A stretch of 64,000 bases of DNA from Anseranas semipalmata (GCA_013399115.1 VXAA01005234.1:810054-874053); one strand, 5' to 3'. Shown: positions 12,601-34,147, counted from the first letter of the stretch. The notes: generated from the letters alone by a model not told the origin. Numbers and translations are program-made.

Positions 12601-15600
12601 ATATGCTCTATGTACCTACACGTATGTGTGTATTTGCACATATATTTATAGTCTTGAAGCCACTACAGCCTGCCTCAGAATAGCTCGGCTGCTTGCTGGG
12701 CTTAGTGGGGCTCAGTATGAACTGTGCGGGTTACCTGGGGCTTGATAGACACAGGCTGCTCTGTTCCTCTCTCCCTGCACATCCCCAGTCTGCTTTTGGC
12801 CCCTTTTCCCTCACTCCCCATTTTGTTTTCCAAAGAGTTATTGTGAGATGTTCTCAGGTAATTTCTGGGTATTGGTGGGCTGGCACGTCTGCATGCTGTG
12901 CTACAAAAACCTGCTTTGAATGGACATGCAGTGTCGCCCTCCGTAGCAGGATACTCTGCAGGGTTTCGTGGCCTCAATTTAGAGATCCACGAGCTGGAAG
13001 CCTCCAGTTCTGCCGGGCTTTGATGCTTGAAGTTGCATCCAGGAGAAGCCCAAGGCAACGAGCTCTCCAGCTCCATAGCATAGGTCTGTAGCTGAATCAC
13101 CTGCCCTGAACTGGTACGTGGAAAGACTTTTTGGCTTCTGGTGCAGAAGCCCACCTCTGCATGGCTGCCGATATCCCTTGGAGGATGCTGTACGAAGCAG
13201 GTGGCTGTTCTGGCTGGCTTTCTCGATGTTCGTTAGATCATTACCTCTGGCACGTAAGGGGGTGAAGGTGAGCAGGAGGCTGCGTGTGCGTGTGGCTGTG
13301 TGTTTAACCAGGGTCGTATCCATTTCTGTCGCTGCGTGATGAAGAATGGAAGTTGGAAATAGTCGGCAGTTTCTGTAAGCACTTAACATTCCTGATTTCA
13401 TTTGTCTTTGATCTCACTTGGAGTAATTTTACTCTCTTCTGATCCTTTCCCTTGAAAGGGCTTTTATCTCATTGTCTGGCTTGCTAATGTAGTGCGCTGT
13501 TTTGAACCAGACCCTCTCCTACATTTTCAGAGCCTGGAAGGTATTTTTTGCTGGATCGGGGAGTGTTTATACCATTCTTTGAACATCTTCAGACTGTAGT
13601 TGTAGTGGGGCTTTTTGCAATGCTGAGTCTGGATCCTGGGCAATGCTGCTCCAACCCCTGCGTGCAAAGGGCCTGTCCCCAAATACTTGCAATATTTTGG
13701 GGCCAAAGAGGCAGGACGAGGGCTGGGTGGAGGGCAGGTCTGTGCTCACCTGTCTGAGCAGCCTGGTGTCAGTTGGGGTTCATTTGCCCAAGTTTGAAGC
13801 CTCTCTGGGCCGCCTTGTGACAGACAGGGATGGGTGACAGACACACATCTGGCCTTGTCACAGTATTCTGCCAGGTGCTCAGTTTGTGCCCTGCGAGCAC
13901 GTCGGGGCTTTTACTTGGCTTCTCAGTCTGGAAGCATTTTGGTGCTCCTGGGATGAGGGGCAGTGGTTTGAGTACAGTCACGGAGCTCTCGGCATTGCGT
14001 GGAGGCTGCATCGCTTGGCAGTGCTGTGGGTGCTTGCAGGTAGAAACATACTGATACCCTGGAGGCTGGCTGCTTGCTTGTAAATGGTTGCTGCTGTTAC
14101 TGGGTGGATTATATGGTAGGAACAGGTTTCCAGGAAAGGACTGACCATTGCTCTTTAAAGATCCCGTGCAAGCGTGTGCCTGTTGGGACGAAGCACTAAA
14201 GAAGGCAGCCTCCTCCTGTCGTTATCCAGTGAGGCAGCGTTCTCGTGACCAGCTCTGCAAGTGCACCAATGTTAAAACAGAAGCAGGGCACTCCGCTTCC
14301 TCGTGGGGGATCCTTTGCTCGTGGTGTGAGCGTGTTCCTGGGCTGTGGCAGAACAGTTGCCTGTGAAGTCCAGTTTCAAATGCATCTCCCTCCAATGGTC
14401 GTTTCTCCTCTCCTGATATAGCGGAGAGAGACCTGAACCAGGCCGTCAGGCTTGGCGTGGGTGAGCTCTGCAATCTGGCACCGAGTTTTGTAATTGCCCC
14501 TTTTTTCTTTAATGTATCAGCTAGAAGCTTGGATCCGGCTAGATTTTGCCTTAGGGGGAAAGAGCTGGGCGATATTTAGGGATATAGAAACATCATCACA
14601 TATTTTTAAAAACATTATTTCTTCTGCTGTAAGAACTGTCTGTTCTTACTTCACTGCAAGCAGGTTGGTTTTTAAAAGACTGAAGTTTGAGAGGCTGATG
14701 ATTGCTTCTTATGACCTGTGCCGGCGTAGGAAGCTGCACTGCAGAGCTCTGCTCTATTCCTGGCCGCCTGAGCCGTCCCATCTCGCTGCACTTTTAAGAG
14801 CAGGAATATTTTCAGCAAAATACCATTTTAATTGCAGTCTGAGGAAAACAGAAAATAGGACAGAGGCTCGGGCTATTTCACTGAGCGCTGAGTGCCTGGC
14901 GTGGAGCACGAGCCCATGGAGGACGTGGAGGGGCAGGGACAGCCGCTGTGTGCGGGGTGGCAGGGGGCACAGGGACGCCCGGCCGCACAGAGCCAGGTGC
15001 CCCACCAGTCATGCTGCGTTACGGGGAGCTCTGCGAGGAAGGGGGGCAAGGGGAGGCAGGGGCAGCATCGGGGCCATGGTGCTGGGGGTGTCCAAGATGT
15101 GTTGGTGTCACCGCTGGCAGTGGTGTTTAAATGAGGAGGCAAGGGGAAAAACGCAAAGAGAAAGCCGGAGCCTTGCGTTTGCTGGTAACGTGCTCCCTGC
15201 TTAACGTCTGCCTGTTTCGTACAGTTTTTTTACCGGCTGTTTGGGATGGAAGGCTTCCAGTGGCGGTGTCTTCACGGAGCAACCTTTCAGCTTTGTTCCC
15301 ACTACTTCTAGGCTCCCGTGGAGTCAGTGAGTGAGTTTTGTAGCTTGCTGTGACCCTCAGAGGACGAATCTTTCTGATGAGACACGATGAATTGGGCATA
15401 TGGTGGCGGTCCCTGCAAAGTGGCATTCCTCAGCTTGCTCCCTAGGCGTACCTGTGCTGCCCGAGGGGCCTGGGCAGAGGGAGGAAGGTGCCAGGGCTGC
15501 AGTGACTGATGGATCCAGAAATCACTTTGCAGTGTGTCTCTGGCCTCATGTGGTGAGTTCAGGGAATCGGTTAAAGGCACGGAGGGGAGCAGGGGCCCAT

Positions 15601-17486
15601 GCGCATCCCATCGGTCATAAAAAGATAAACCGAGAAACCAAATCACAGGCACTGTGTCCTTCTCACCTCGGTGCAAGGTGTCACACCTCCATCGTGGAGG
15701 ATCACCATCTCAAGGGAGAGCCTTGCATGCCCTTGGGCTCCTAGGCTGGACGTCCCAGGGAAGAGGAGGGTGCTTTGGGCCGGGTCCGTTCTGCCCCATA
15801 GCGATGGCAGTCAACAAGCAGGCAGGGGACATCGGTGTCCCCTTCTTGTTGCTGGAGGGACGTAGCTGGCCAACATCAAGTTCTCAGTGGTCTGGCTGGG
15901 GGCTGCGTTTTGGTGGGCTGTCACAAACTGGCAGTCATGGCAAACCTGATGAGTACCTGTCCCTGTGAGCTTGGGTGGGCACCGAATGAGCCCCGAGCGT
16001 GAGCGGGGTGAGGTCCTTCCTTCTGGGGCACCTGTAGTTTCCGGCACGCGCCTTGAAATAATTCCATCTCTCTGCATGTGTAATTTTGCGTGTCATTGCC
16101 CCTAATTGCATGCTTAACACACGTGCTTTTAAAATGCGGCCCTTTTATCAGCAGTAGGTAGTACAAGGTTTAATAGGGTGTTTGAATTCCTATAAAATTA
16201 ATCTGTAGCCTTCTGCGATAGGAGACGGGCAGGGAGCCATGTGGTTCATATCCAGTGTTGATAAACTTGTTATAGAGGCAGGAAACATTTCTGATTGGAG
16301 CAGTGACAAAATAATTTGGAGCGGAGCCATAAAAAGAGTGGATGGTGATGGTTTGAGCACAGCAGAGATTGAAATTGCTGGTGTGTGGAAGCAGCGCTGC
16401 CAGCTAACATTGACTTAGTGTCTCTGGAGAACTCTAACGGCAAATGCATTTTATTAATGGCAATATTCTTTTAGGAAATGCTGAGCCTTGTTTCAGAGGT
16501 GGAGCTCTCCTACGACTACATGGGTTTGGAAATCGGCCAGACCAAGCCCTGCTCGGCTTAGCTGGCTGCTGGTCACCGCTCCGGCCCCCGGCTGCAGCAG
16601 GCAGGGTGCCTGAGGGTGCCTTCGGGGTAAGACGCGATGTGGCTGCCTCTTGGGCTGTTGGTTTGCAGCCAGAATATCCTTTCTGTTGCACTGGGGAAAA
16701 GGCATCCATGCATTCCTTTTGGATACAGCTATATGGGATAAAACAGTCAAAGACAGGTCACATTTTTAGCCGTTCTTTTGTTGTCTTTCCTTTGAAATGA
16801 ATATCCCACTGCACAAACTGGGAGACCCTGCTGTTCTGGGTTCCCAGCCCCAGCTCTTTCTGCCAGTTCCCCGAGGGTGTTGTAACCCATCCTGCATCTC
16901 CTCTGAGACGGTTTGCTGCTCAGTCTCTACATCTCGGGGCCTTGGCCTGGCCTCCTGCCTTCTGTTATCTCCGCAGTGCTCTGACCATGTCTGTGCTCAG
17001 CCCTCACTCGGTACAGCAGCCGTGGGCTGGAGTGGGACTTGCAGAGAGCGCTGCTCCAACCAAGCTGTCATTGTTGGCATCGCGGTGCCAAGCTGGGCTT
17101 GAACGGGTTGCTTGTGCTTAGCATCTCCTGGGGTTATCAGCCTTCAAGGAGGCTGTGGTCTGCGGGCAGGTGAGAGGGAGCCCTCGCTTCTCATGGGCAG
17201 CTCTGGCAGGTGAGGAGAGGTTGGGGCTCTTGCTGCATCTTCGGTGTCTGCTGCTGTTGCTGTCACGTCACCTTCTGCCAGTTGTTCTTCTCTGCTTGAA
17301 CCCAGCATGGCAAAAGCACGTGTGGATAGAAGAGGCGGCTGCTGGGCACAAGGGGGAGCGGCGGAGATGGTGCAGGCTGTGCTTGCAGCCCACGAGATGT
17401 GTGATGGACAAACTGTGCCTTATAAAAGTGGGATGTGATTAACGAAGCAAAGCAACCCCCAAGGAAACACTGTCTTTTCTTTGCAG

Positions 17487-17816
17487 GGAGGCTGTTGGAA
17501 GGGGATTCTCTGGAGCTGAGCTGTAGCGCTGGTCCTGCAAAGGTGATATTGGAGCCAAACCAAGTCGTGGTTTTGGACTGTAACCTGGCCCCCGTTGAGC
17601 AGGTGATCAATATCACATGGAAGAAGAATGGGTTTCCATTAGTGGAGCAGGAACATCTGCATGTGCTTCCAAATGGATCACTCTTCATCTCGTCCCAGGC
17701 TGTGGCAAAGGACAGTAAATATCCTGAGAGGGCTGGTGCTGAGGGTAATTACTCCTGCGTGTCTCACAGCTCCCTAGGGGCTGTCACCAGTCAAACGGCT
17801 GCAGTCAGATTTTCAA
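17487..17816 (+). CDS. IGDCC4: IGDCC4 exon 2: first Ig domain
   Basis: Acceptor TTTGCAG ends at 17486 and donor GTAAGT starts at 17817; the exon is 330 nt, phase 1 at both ends. It encodes the mature N-terminus and all of Ig1. The disulphide cysteines are the codons at 17579 (motif LDC) and 17756 (NYSC), and the core tryptophan is at 17618 (ITW). Blocks such as HVLPNGSLF, EGNYSC and the SQTA end match the Ig1 exon of mammalian IGDCC4. An extra Cys lies before the domain (LELSC), as in the mammalian protein. Three N-glycosylation sequons are visible: NIT, NGS and NYS. The first two bases complete a Gly codon begun in the missing signal-peptide exon. Confidence 0.95.
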
Positions 17817-25786
<7,970 letters not shown>

Positions 25787-27700
25787 TGATGCCCTGATTG
25801 TCTTCCTGGGTTAGCTTGGAAAAAAAAAAAAAATCCCAAACCTGACCACTTAGAATATGAAAATCCTTCATAGAAAGGTAAAATGAAGAGAAAAGTGATA
25901 GACCAGGTTTGAACCTGAAAGATTAAGTGCTGTAAGAGTAGGTGCTTGAGGGACTCATGCATGTATGTTGATAAAACACCAAAATAAAATAAGCCTTCCC
26001 CCCAACCAACCAACCAAAAAAAAAAAAAGCCCCAACAAAAAAACTATGCCTTTTTTTTGTTACCAATCTTTCATTCTGGAACCTTTGCCGTGACAGACCA
26101 AGTGCTCAGTCTATAAAAGATATTTTCATGGCAATGAAATTGGGTAGAAATTGTCTGCTGAACAAAGTAATTAAATGAGAGCTTCAGTTTTCCAGATCAG
26201 CCACTTACTCCTCATCTGGAGCATTGAAGAGAAACGAAAAAGTGTACCGAAGAGCAGACAGCAGTGTAAACGTGAATGGAGAAACTCAAAATTGTGCCAG
26301 TTCTTACGGCACAGATCGTGCACCCTGGCAAGGCTGGTGCGTGTGTGGAGCACAGCACGACAGGCTGCAGCAGGGGCTGCCTTTGGCAAGTCCTCTTGTG
26401 CAAAGCTAAGTGAGGTAGAAGTTTCTGGGGGACTGGGTCCTGGCTTGAGGAATATTTCCCCAGCTGACTGTGGGTATGGTGCTGGGGTGTACCTGACAGA
26501 ACTGTGGTGTGGTTTGTCTTTAGATGTAGTAGCGGTTTTAGAGCCAGTTGTTTTCTTCACTGTTGTCCCACACAGACTTGTCTTGGGGTTAATGATTCTT
26601 CTAGAGCTCTGTGTGTGCTCGGTAAACTGGGTGGTCTTTCCATTTATTTTATTCCTATGTATGGAGGTCATCTAGTAAAAGACCCTGAATTTTGTTTTTT
26701 TCTGGGGGAGGAAAAGATAGAGTCCTGCAGCATGATACCTTTTATTAATAAAAGTCAGTTACAGGCAAAGAGAAGAGAATAAACCATTAGCTGGGTTTTA
26801 GTTGATCTGTAGACATCATCCATGCAAGGGATCAGTGACTGCATTGTCCTTTAGTTTCTAAAAACTCACTTGCTGTTCTGGAGAAGGAGCTGTTTCCCAC
26901 CCAAGAAAGTTAAGCCAAGAGGCAGGAGGAGGGGATGGAAAGGGATGGGGGTAAGGTTTAGGAATAATTTTTTCTACAAATAAGGTTTCTGTAAGAATAA
27001 CTGCTTATATCCTTGAGTCTGAAGTGTGGCATCTAAAGTTTCATAGGAAGCTGTTGCTTTGTAATGAGACAAAAAATAATTAATAAAAATAAGATAAAAA
27101 AACAAAAGAGAGGTTGGCAGAGGGAAGTGTGCCGTGGATAGGGCAATGGCTTTTTAATGAGACAGCTGGATGGATGTTGTGAAGTTACTTGCTTGGAGAT
27201 TGCTTTCAATGCAGGCAGCCTGAAAATTGTTTTCCTTGTAAAAACCAGACCATAATCTCTGGCTGCAGATCTTGCTTTTTAAATCATGTTTTAGCTAATA
27301 TGCTTTTTCAGAAGGATTTGCTTTTTTGTTGTTGTCTAGTTGTTGTTGTTGGATTTAATGTAACTGGCTTTCGAAGGAATTAAGTGAATTCCAGGAAACA
27401 CTGGCTGCCAACCAGACCTCTCTGTTATCCTTACCCCATCGTGCCTAAGGACCAGATCTCAGGCCAGACTCTGATCAGTGTGAACTCCCTCCTGTGCACA
27501 CATCTGAGGAGCCTGTGAAAAAGCAATCGTTTGGATAGGTAGGCATCAGGATGGTGACTTCATATCCCGAAATAGCGCTGCTAGATGTATGTACAAAGTC
27601 AGGCTCTGGGACTGTAGATACAGCCTTTCAGATAATGCTGCTACGCTGGTGCTTATGAATAGGGATAGAGCAATCGCAGTAAACTGATAAAAAGGATAAG

Positions 27701-27724
27701 NNNNNNNNNNNNNNNNNNNNNNNN
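27701..27724. other. Assembly gap (24 N)
   Basis: The run of undetermined bases lies inside intron 3, so it does not break any predicted exon. Its true length is unknown. A second, single undetermined base is at 10043. Confidence 0.99.
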
Positions 27725-28498
27725 TTCTCGCCTTTGGGCGTTCTCTTTGTCCTTTGCTCTTGGCTGCAGGTTCTAGCATGGTGCCACCTCAAAGGTGTTG
27801 AAGGCTGAGCTTAAAAAGTACTTAGACAACCCAAAGGGTAGAGAAGTGCTTATGGATGTTTTCAAAACACCTTTCCCACCCTGCTGAAGTTCAGGACAGA
27901 ATCCAACTTCCATATGGGAGTAAGACACGGAATTATTTTGCAATTCTGGCTCTGAAGTAATTCTAAAAAAAAAAAAAAGTCTTAAATCTACAGCAGCTGC
28001 TGAGAGGTGGCTTGCAGGATTTCTCTAGACTGCAGTTACTTTGGGGTGTGTGCTCCATCTTTTGGCATAGTCTCTTCTCTGTTTTACATACTGGCTGTGT
28101 TTCACACCAGGCTCCAAATTGCTGATTATTTTCTCTAGAGCCAAGATGAGTACTTGCTAAGAGCTGGAGGTCTTTGGAGGTCTGCACATAAACACATACC
28201 TTAGATCACATGATCTGCAATCACAGCATCTTGTATCGACATTTTGGCTAAGTGAGGGTTTTATCTTCATGGAGAGTTTATTTCTGCCATGTATCAGCAG
28301 TGCCTTAATACAGCTTGTGGTCACCTACACGGCTCTCCAGCAGTGAGCAAAAGGGCTTGAGGACTTTGAGCCTGCAATAAAGCAGCAGATCCTAACTTGT
28401 CCTGAGGTACCTCAGTCTGTATCGTATACCTGAAACAGCCTGTGAGAAAGGATGCAGCAGCAGTTTACTGGGGAGAAAGCAGGGAAGGGAATTGTGCT

Positions 28499-28572
28499 GT
28501 TAATGCTGCTATGTTCTGCTGCTAATATAATTCTGCTGCTATATAATGCTATATAGCTAATTCTCTGCTATA
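28499..28572. repeat. Low-complexity TGCTGCTA/TATA-rich patch
   Basis: Imperfect repeats of TGCTGCTA and CTATATA alternate over about 75 nt. This looks like a decayed microsatellite; no function is evident. Confidence 0.6.
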
Positions 28573-29711
28573 CGCACGGGACAGCAGGCTGAGCTGTAGG
28601 ATCGCAGGGTTTGGACACAAGGCAGGGGTGCTTGATTTCAGCTCCTGAGCATCTCTCTGGCAATCAGCATTGAAGAGGTGAGCTGTTGTGGGCCCCTCTG
28701 CTCTCCCCGCTGCCCTGCTGTAGTGTGTGAGCCTGCTCTGGGAGGAGGAGAGAGAAGCAGCGACACGTTTGCCTTGTTGCTCTTGCTCTGCTCGTGATGC
28801 TTGGGCTTTGGTCCGAGTGAGCTGCTCTTTAAGTAGGTACCTGCTGCAAGCGGGGTGCTGCTGTACAGCCCCGCTCAGGGCAGACTCCTGTGAGATCCAG
28901 GTGCAGTAGCTGTCAACAGTGAAATTCCTGGGACTGCTGAGGTTCCAGGATTTCTGTTTCTCCCAGGGCATCTCCTTGTCCATCTCTCCTTTGGTTTTTG
29001 TGTTGTGCTTAATCTGTAGTGAAGGTGAGCAGGCAAAAAGACCTGCCCTTTGTGTGGAAGAAAAGCTAGCACCAGCTGTCTGCTCTGAATCAGCAGCCAC
29101 TCTGCTTCCTTGTGAGGCCAAGGATGAAGCAAAATGCCCTTGCAGGCTGCCTGCAGGCTCCTAGTCCCGGGCTGCCAGGAGCCTGAGGAGCTGGAGGGGC
29201 TGGGGGAAACCGTGGGCAGAGAAATCCTGCTGTTCTTCCCTCCTTGGGAGAGGGATGCTCACCTTGTCTTGCTTTCCCACCAGGACTTACTGCAGTAAGT
29301 AGATCTCTGTACTGCTGGCCTTGCTGAAGGGACCGTCTTGAGCTACGTGTCAGTCAAGTCTTCCCATCTCCCCTTGCCTCCGGCTCCTGCTCCCTTTAGA
29401 AACACAGCAGCTTCTTTCCTGCCCTAGAGAAGCTGGGCCAGCCCCTGGAAGCTGTGCTGTTGTCTCCTGCAGAACTTCTCAGGGTTTGTGCTTTGCTCTT
29501 GGGGCTCCTTGCTGTCTTGCCTTTCACTAGCAAGTACCTACGCTGGTTCCTCAAGTTAGAGTTTCTTGGGCACCAGTGAGGTTTCTGGCTGCTTGGTTTG
29601 GACACTTTTTTCAGCTAAGGTGGTGCTGCTGTTGGAGTGGGGTTAGTGCAGGAATGCCTGGAAGGCAGCAGATACTTAGGTTCTGAAAGCCATGGAGGAG
29701 CTCCTGGATCC

Positions 29712-30300
29712 CAGATGTCTTCTGTTTAACATCTTTGTTAATGGCGTGGATGATGGGGCAGAGCTCACCCTTGGCAAGTTTGCAGGTGATAAAAAACAGG
29801 GAGAATTGGCTGATGCACCATGTGGTTGTGCTGCCATGGGCTGTGACAGGCTGGAGCAATGAGTGGACAGGAACCTCAGGAGGAACAGCACTTGGAAATG
29901 CTCCCCAGGGAAATTTCTCCTTAGGGAGGAATAACCCCATGCACCAGAACAGGCTGGCAAGGATCTTATCCATGTGTATACATACTCTTTCCTCCCCTGC
30001 ATCAGGTAAGGAGCCGGACTCTTTTCAGTGATATCCAGTGGAAGAGGCAAGAGGGCACAAACTGAAATATGGGAAATTCCATTTAAATGTAAGATAAAAT
30101 TCTTTGCTGTGAGGGTGGTCAAGCACAAGAACAGGTTGACCAGAGAGCTTGTGGAGTCTCCATCCTTGGAGATGCTTGGATATCCTTGAGAAACCTGCCT
30201 GGATGTGGTCCTGAGCAGCCTGGTCTAGCTGACCTTGCTCTGAGAGGGAGAAGACTATGGATTTTCAGAGGTCCCTCCCAGCCTCGGTGGTTCTGTGATA
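29712..30300 (+). mobile_element. CR1 LINE fragment, sense, internally deleted
   Basis: The first part reads like the 3' end of the CR1 ORF2 reverse-transcriptase region (ATCTTTGTTAATGGCGTGGA, then the stretch around GAGGAATAACCCCATGCACC). The second part is the CR1 3' UTR and tail (phrases around GGCACAAACTGAAATATGGG, CTTTGCTGTGAGGGTGGTCA, and a final TTCTGTGAT). Compared with the CR1 consensus as I remember it, several hundred bases between about 29955 and 29965 are missing, joining two non-adjacent parts. It is a dead copy, inserted in the transcriptional orientation of the host gene. Confidence 0.9.
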
Positions 30301-30799
30301 CAGAATCGGAGTCTCTTTCTTGTGTCTGGGAGATGCTTTGCCTTAGTGCTTGAAATATGTTGATATTAATTACGGACTCAAAGAGCAGATGCACGACAAA
30401 AATAAATACCATCACAGTGGGAAGCTTTCCCTCCACAGTGCTGAGAGGATGCAAATATTTGTCTTCATTCCCCTGTGTCCTGATGAGGCATCCTGATAAG
30501 AGTTTTCAGGGTACCTTCTCCTCTGAGGTCTCTGGAGTGTGATCCTGAGAAAAGTGTGTCTTTGGAATTAGCGCGAGCATGGCTTTAGGGATGTGAAGCA
30601 GTTGCCCTTGCTTACGTGGGAAGCTTCACCAAGGCTGCGTCCTTGAATCAGGCTGTAGGATCGTGCACGTGGTGACACTATGGTCACAGGAGGAGCTCTG
30701 TTAGCTCTTCTGTTTCTGCATCTGCTGCTCAGAGGACAAGAAGTGATGAGCTCAGATTGCAGCAGCTGAGGTCCAGGCTAGGCTCTACACTTGAAGCAG

Positions 30800-30960
30800 G
30801 GATATTTGTCTCTGGAACAAGCTGCTTGGGGCAGGGATGGGATTTCCATTGCTGGAGGTTTGGAGGGACCACGGGTTAAGTGTTTGAAGGAATGGATGTG
30901 CTGTTGATGACCATGGCTTGAACATGGGGTGGGTCATCTCTTAAGGTCCTCCTGCTTCCA
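30800..30960 (+). mobile_element. Possible ancient CR1-like remnant
   Basis: Phrases around GGAACAAGCTGCTTGGGGCA, TTCCATTGCTGGAGGTTTGG and the segment ending near ACCATGGCTT follow the order of a CR1 3' end, but divergence is high. The call rests on weak resemblance only. Confidence 0.3.
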
Positions 30961-32040
30961 TGACCCTTGCTCACGGCCTTCCAGCGGGTTCAGCACCTGG
31001 AGAACCACAGTTACTAATATCAGGGTTACTTTCAGGGATCTTCATGGATGAAAGGGCTGGCATTCATGGTTATAACTTGTCTTTGTGCTGTTCCTGTGGA
31101 GTAGCTGATATCCCTCCCCTTAGCAATTGCCTTTGAATGTGTCCTTTTCATAATGAAGACTGATAACCTAGAGCTGCCTGTCAAAGCTCGGCAGCTCTGT
31201 TTATAGAGGCTCGCAATTAAAAATGGATCTCATATATAATTAAAAAGGATCACGTAGGCTTTGCGCCTTGCATTCAAGAATAAAGAGGCTGCCATCTAGG
31301 AATCCAGGCAGAAAATGGAGATGCTGACAGCCAGCTCCTACTTTTATGCTAATTGCTAATCATCTGCTTTGTTCAGTATAATGCAGCAAGGATTGTGTTC
31401 ATGTTGTGAGCCGTGTAGCCATTTCACTCCATGGAAGTGTTCCCCAGTAGCACCCCATGGGCAAATGGGGGGGATGCTGAATGCCCTGGTGTAAGTTTGC
31501 CAGCTTGTGAAAGCCAGAAATTCTTGGAAGAACAAAAGCAATCAACACAGCCCAGGGATGGCACAGTTTCAGGCAGCTGCTCACTACGGGAGCAGTGTCC
31601 TGGCTGCTTTGAGCCCTAAAGGTGCATCTGTGCGTTGGTTGGTCCACTCGTGTACATGAGGAGCAGCAGGAAAAAGATGATGTTCAGAATTCCTTGCAAT
31701 GTTTTTTCCTCTGGCTGCCAAACCTTTGTGGAAAGCAAGTACTGAGGCTGGTCATAGCAGATTCCTTGTATGTAGGCACTTGTACAATTGGAGATGTCTG
31801 GAAATGTGTGCGTACGTAATTGTTTTCTGCTATGCGATTGGTTTGTTTCAGCAAAGCCCTGTTGGCTTGGTGTCCCAGAAACCGATCCTATGTTATAAAG
31901 GCTCCGGTGCCATGGATGGGTCTGTACCCGCTGCTTTTTAAGAACCACCAGTTGGGTGGCTCGAAGGTTTCTCAGTCCCACTCTGCTGCGGTTACCGGGA
32001 CCTGCAGGTGATTTGTCTGTAGGAGAAAAAGCAGGGATAA

Positions 32041-32304
<264 letters not shown>

Positions 32305-34147
32305 TGAGCTGAAATACCCGTGATAATCTCTCCTGCCAGTGCGGCTCTGCACGTGGCAGGGTTTGGCCAAAACTTGTCGGGGAGGCATTTTAATAAAGAT
32401 TTTCTCTTTACCGTGGTGGGGTGAGCAGGACTGGGAGGTGTTGCCACCTGGGAGCTGCAGCTGGCTGCGCTGCCCAGCCCCAGGACTCGGCGGCCAACAG
32501 TAATAATGGGGCCGTTTCTCTCTGCACCCAGGGATTTTCTTCTGCGGGTGGATTGTAACAGCAGTTACAAGCTAGGGCTGTTAGAACAGGTCAGGCACCC
32601 TGCTTGCACCCTGGGGAAGTGCAGCGTTGTTGTGATCTGATCTCTAGGGGCCTCAGATGGCAAGACAAGCAAAGGCTGGCACAGACAGAGAAAGATGCTT
32701 GCCCAAATTAACAATAGAAGCAGTCGGAGGATGGAGTAGTTGCCAGGGCTGTGTCTACCCCAGGTTGCGTAGCAGGGCCCAGAGGAGCTTCAGCACACTG
32801 ACACCCGACTAGCACTCTGTGTCCGCCTTGCTGGCTCTTTGCTGAGCTGTGGGGCAAGATCTAGAGATCTTTGTGGTATTCGGGAGCGCTCTCAGCTGGG
32901 CTTTCTTCTGGCGATGCAGACTGAGCGAGGCTTCATATGCGAGCTGTCCCTCGCCTCCCGATCTGGGCCTCAGCCTCGGAGTGCATTTTTCTCTGTAAAC
33001 CGGGAGTGCGGTGGGCAAGTCTGGGCATGAGGAGGTAGCTGAGAGCGTAAGTGCAGCGGGGGTCCCCAGCACGCCCGGCTGCCTGCCCGGTGTTGTATAA
33101 TCCCCACCCTGCATGTGGGTGAAACCACCAGCTCTGGCTGAGCTGCCCCTTCTCTCGGGACAGTGCCCCTGCCACGTCTGTCTCCTGTTCGTGCTGACCC
33201 CAGTGTATTTTGTATGCACATCTAACCTTGAAAGCTCTGAAATGCTTCCCAGACCTTTTTTTCTTTGTTTAGGGTTGTATTGCTTGGCATTCTGCTACCA
33301 GTGTATTTTCACAGAGACAGCTTTGCTGTTCATCCATCAGCAGGGAGCGTAATTAACTGGGGCCTGAGAATACACCTCTGATCAATGGATTGTGTCGTGG
33401 AGGTAATCTGTGTGGAAACTGCAGAGAATTCGTGAGCAGTTGAATGCTCTGTATCTAACTGTCAGCCCCTGCCAGATCCTCTGCGTGCTTAATGAAGCTC
33501 AGAGGCAAGGGGCTTGCTATGGGCAGTTCCACACTCTGGAGACAGCTCCAGTGCTGGGTCTGGTTTGCTATTGATAACTAATATTGATCAAGCTACAAAG
33601 GTGAATATGCTGTCCTTGGCATCATAACTTGTTCTGCATAATTGTATCTTGTACTCTGCAGTGTTTAATCTGCTTTGCAAATGGAGGCAATGGAAGAGGT
33701 TAAATGGGAAGTGTTCCTTCTGGAGCACCAGCCGGCCGAGCAGATTTCTGCCTGGAGTTCTCGCCCAAATCTCGCTTCTGCAGCACCACACCACCCGCTG
33801 GCTGCAAAAACAAATATGCGAGGTTGAGTTTTTCACCAGATTGAGCTGATAGTGATGAAAAACATGCCTGTTAAATCTCTGGGGATTTTTATAATTGGGG
33901 AAAAGTATCTCTGAGACAGATGGGAAACTGCACTGACCTGTGCAGGCCACACACTCCTCCATGAGTGACTGGCATGGTATTGATCCTTTTTTGTTTCAGC
34001 ACTTCACTATCAGAGGCACGTTTCTGGACGTCTGGACTGGCTCGAGGAGTCTTTTACTCCCTGTTCAGAAGCAGCTGGTAGTAGTTGGAGTGAACTGGTC
34101 AGGCAGAAATCCTTTGCTGGTTGGAGAACAGAGGAGAGAGAGAAGGT

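Larger units (their letters stand above)
1..17486. other. 5' flank and/or intron 1 of IGDCC4; no confirmed gene
   Basis: No exon could be assigned to a known protein on either strand. The stretch is a mosaic of AT-rich blocks rich in TAAT-type words (about 5500-5780, 6740-7300, 7300-7740, 16080-16450) and GC-richer blocks (about 9230-9640 and 10560-11560). Homopolymer runs occur near 4771 and 5108, and one undetermined base is at 10043. Exon 2 begins in phase 1, so an upstream exon ending after the first base of a codon must exist, either here or left of the window. In mammals DPP8 lies upstream of IGDCC4 in the same orientation, but I could not recognise DPP8 sequence here. Confidence 0.6.

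Noticed and set aside
14494..15204. 236-codon open frame on the + strand, the longest in the window
   Set aside because: Its listed start is not ATG, it crosses an AT-rich and a GC-rich half with a sharp change in composition, has low-complexity Arg/Gly/Ala in the second half, and contains no domain I recognise.
17435..17486. In-frame ATG-like extension upstream of the Ig1 exon
   Set aside because: The open frame runs back through the pyrimidine tract and AG of a good acceptor; the upstream residues are not a signal peptide, so it is intron sequence read through.
1..17486. DPP8 or IGDCC3 coding exons, expected neighbours in mammals
   Set aside because: No peptide in any frame matched what I know of these proteins, so neither was annotated.
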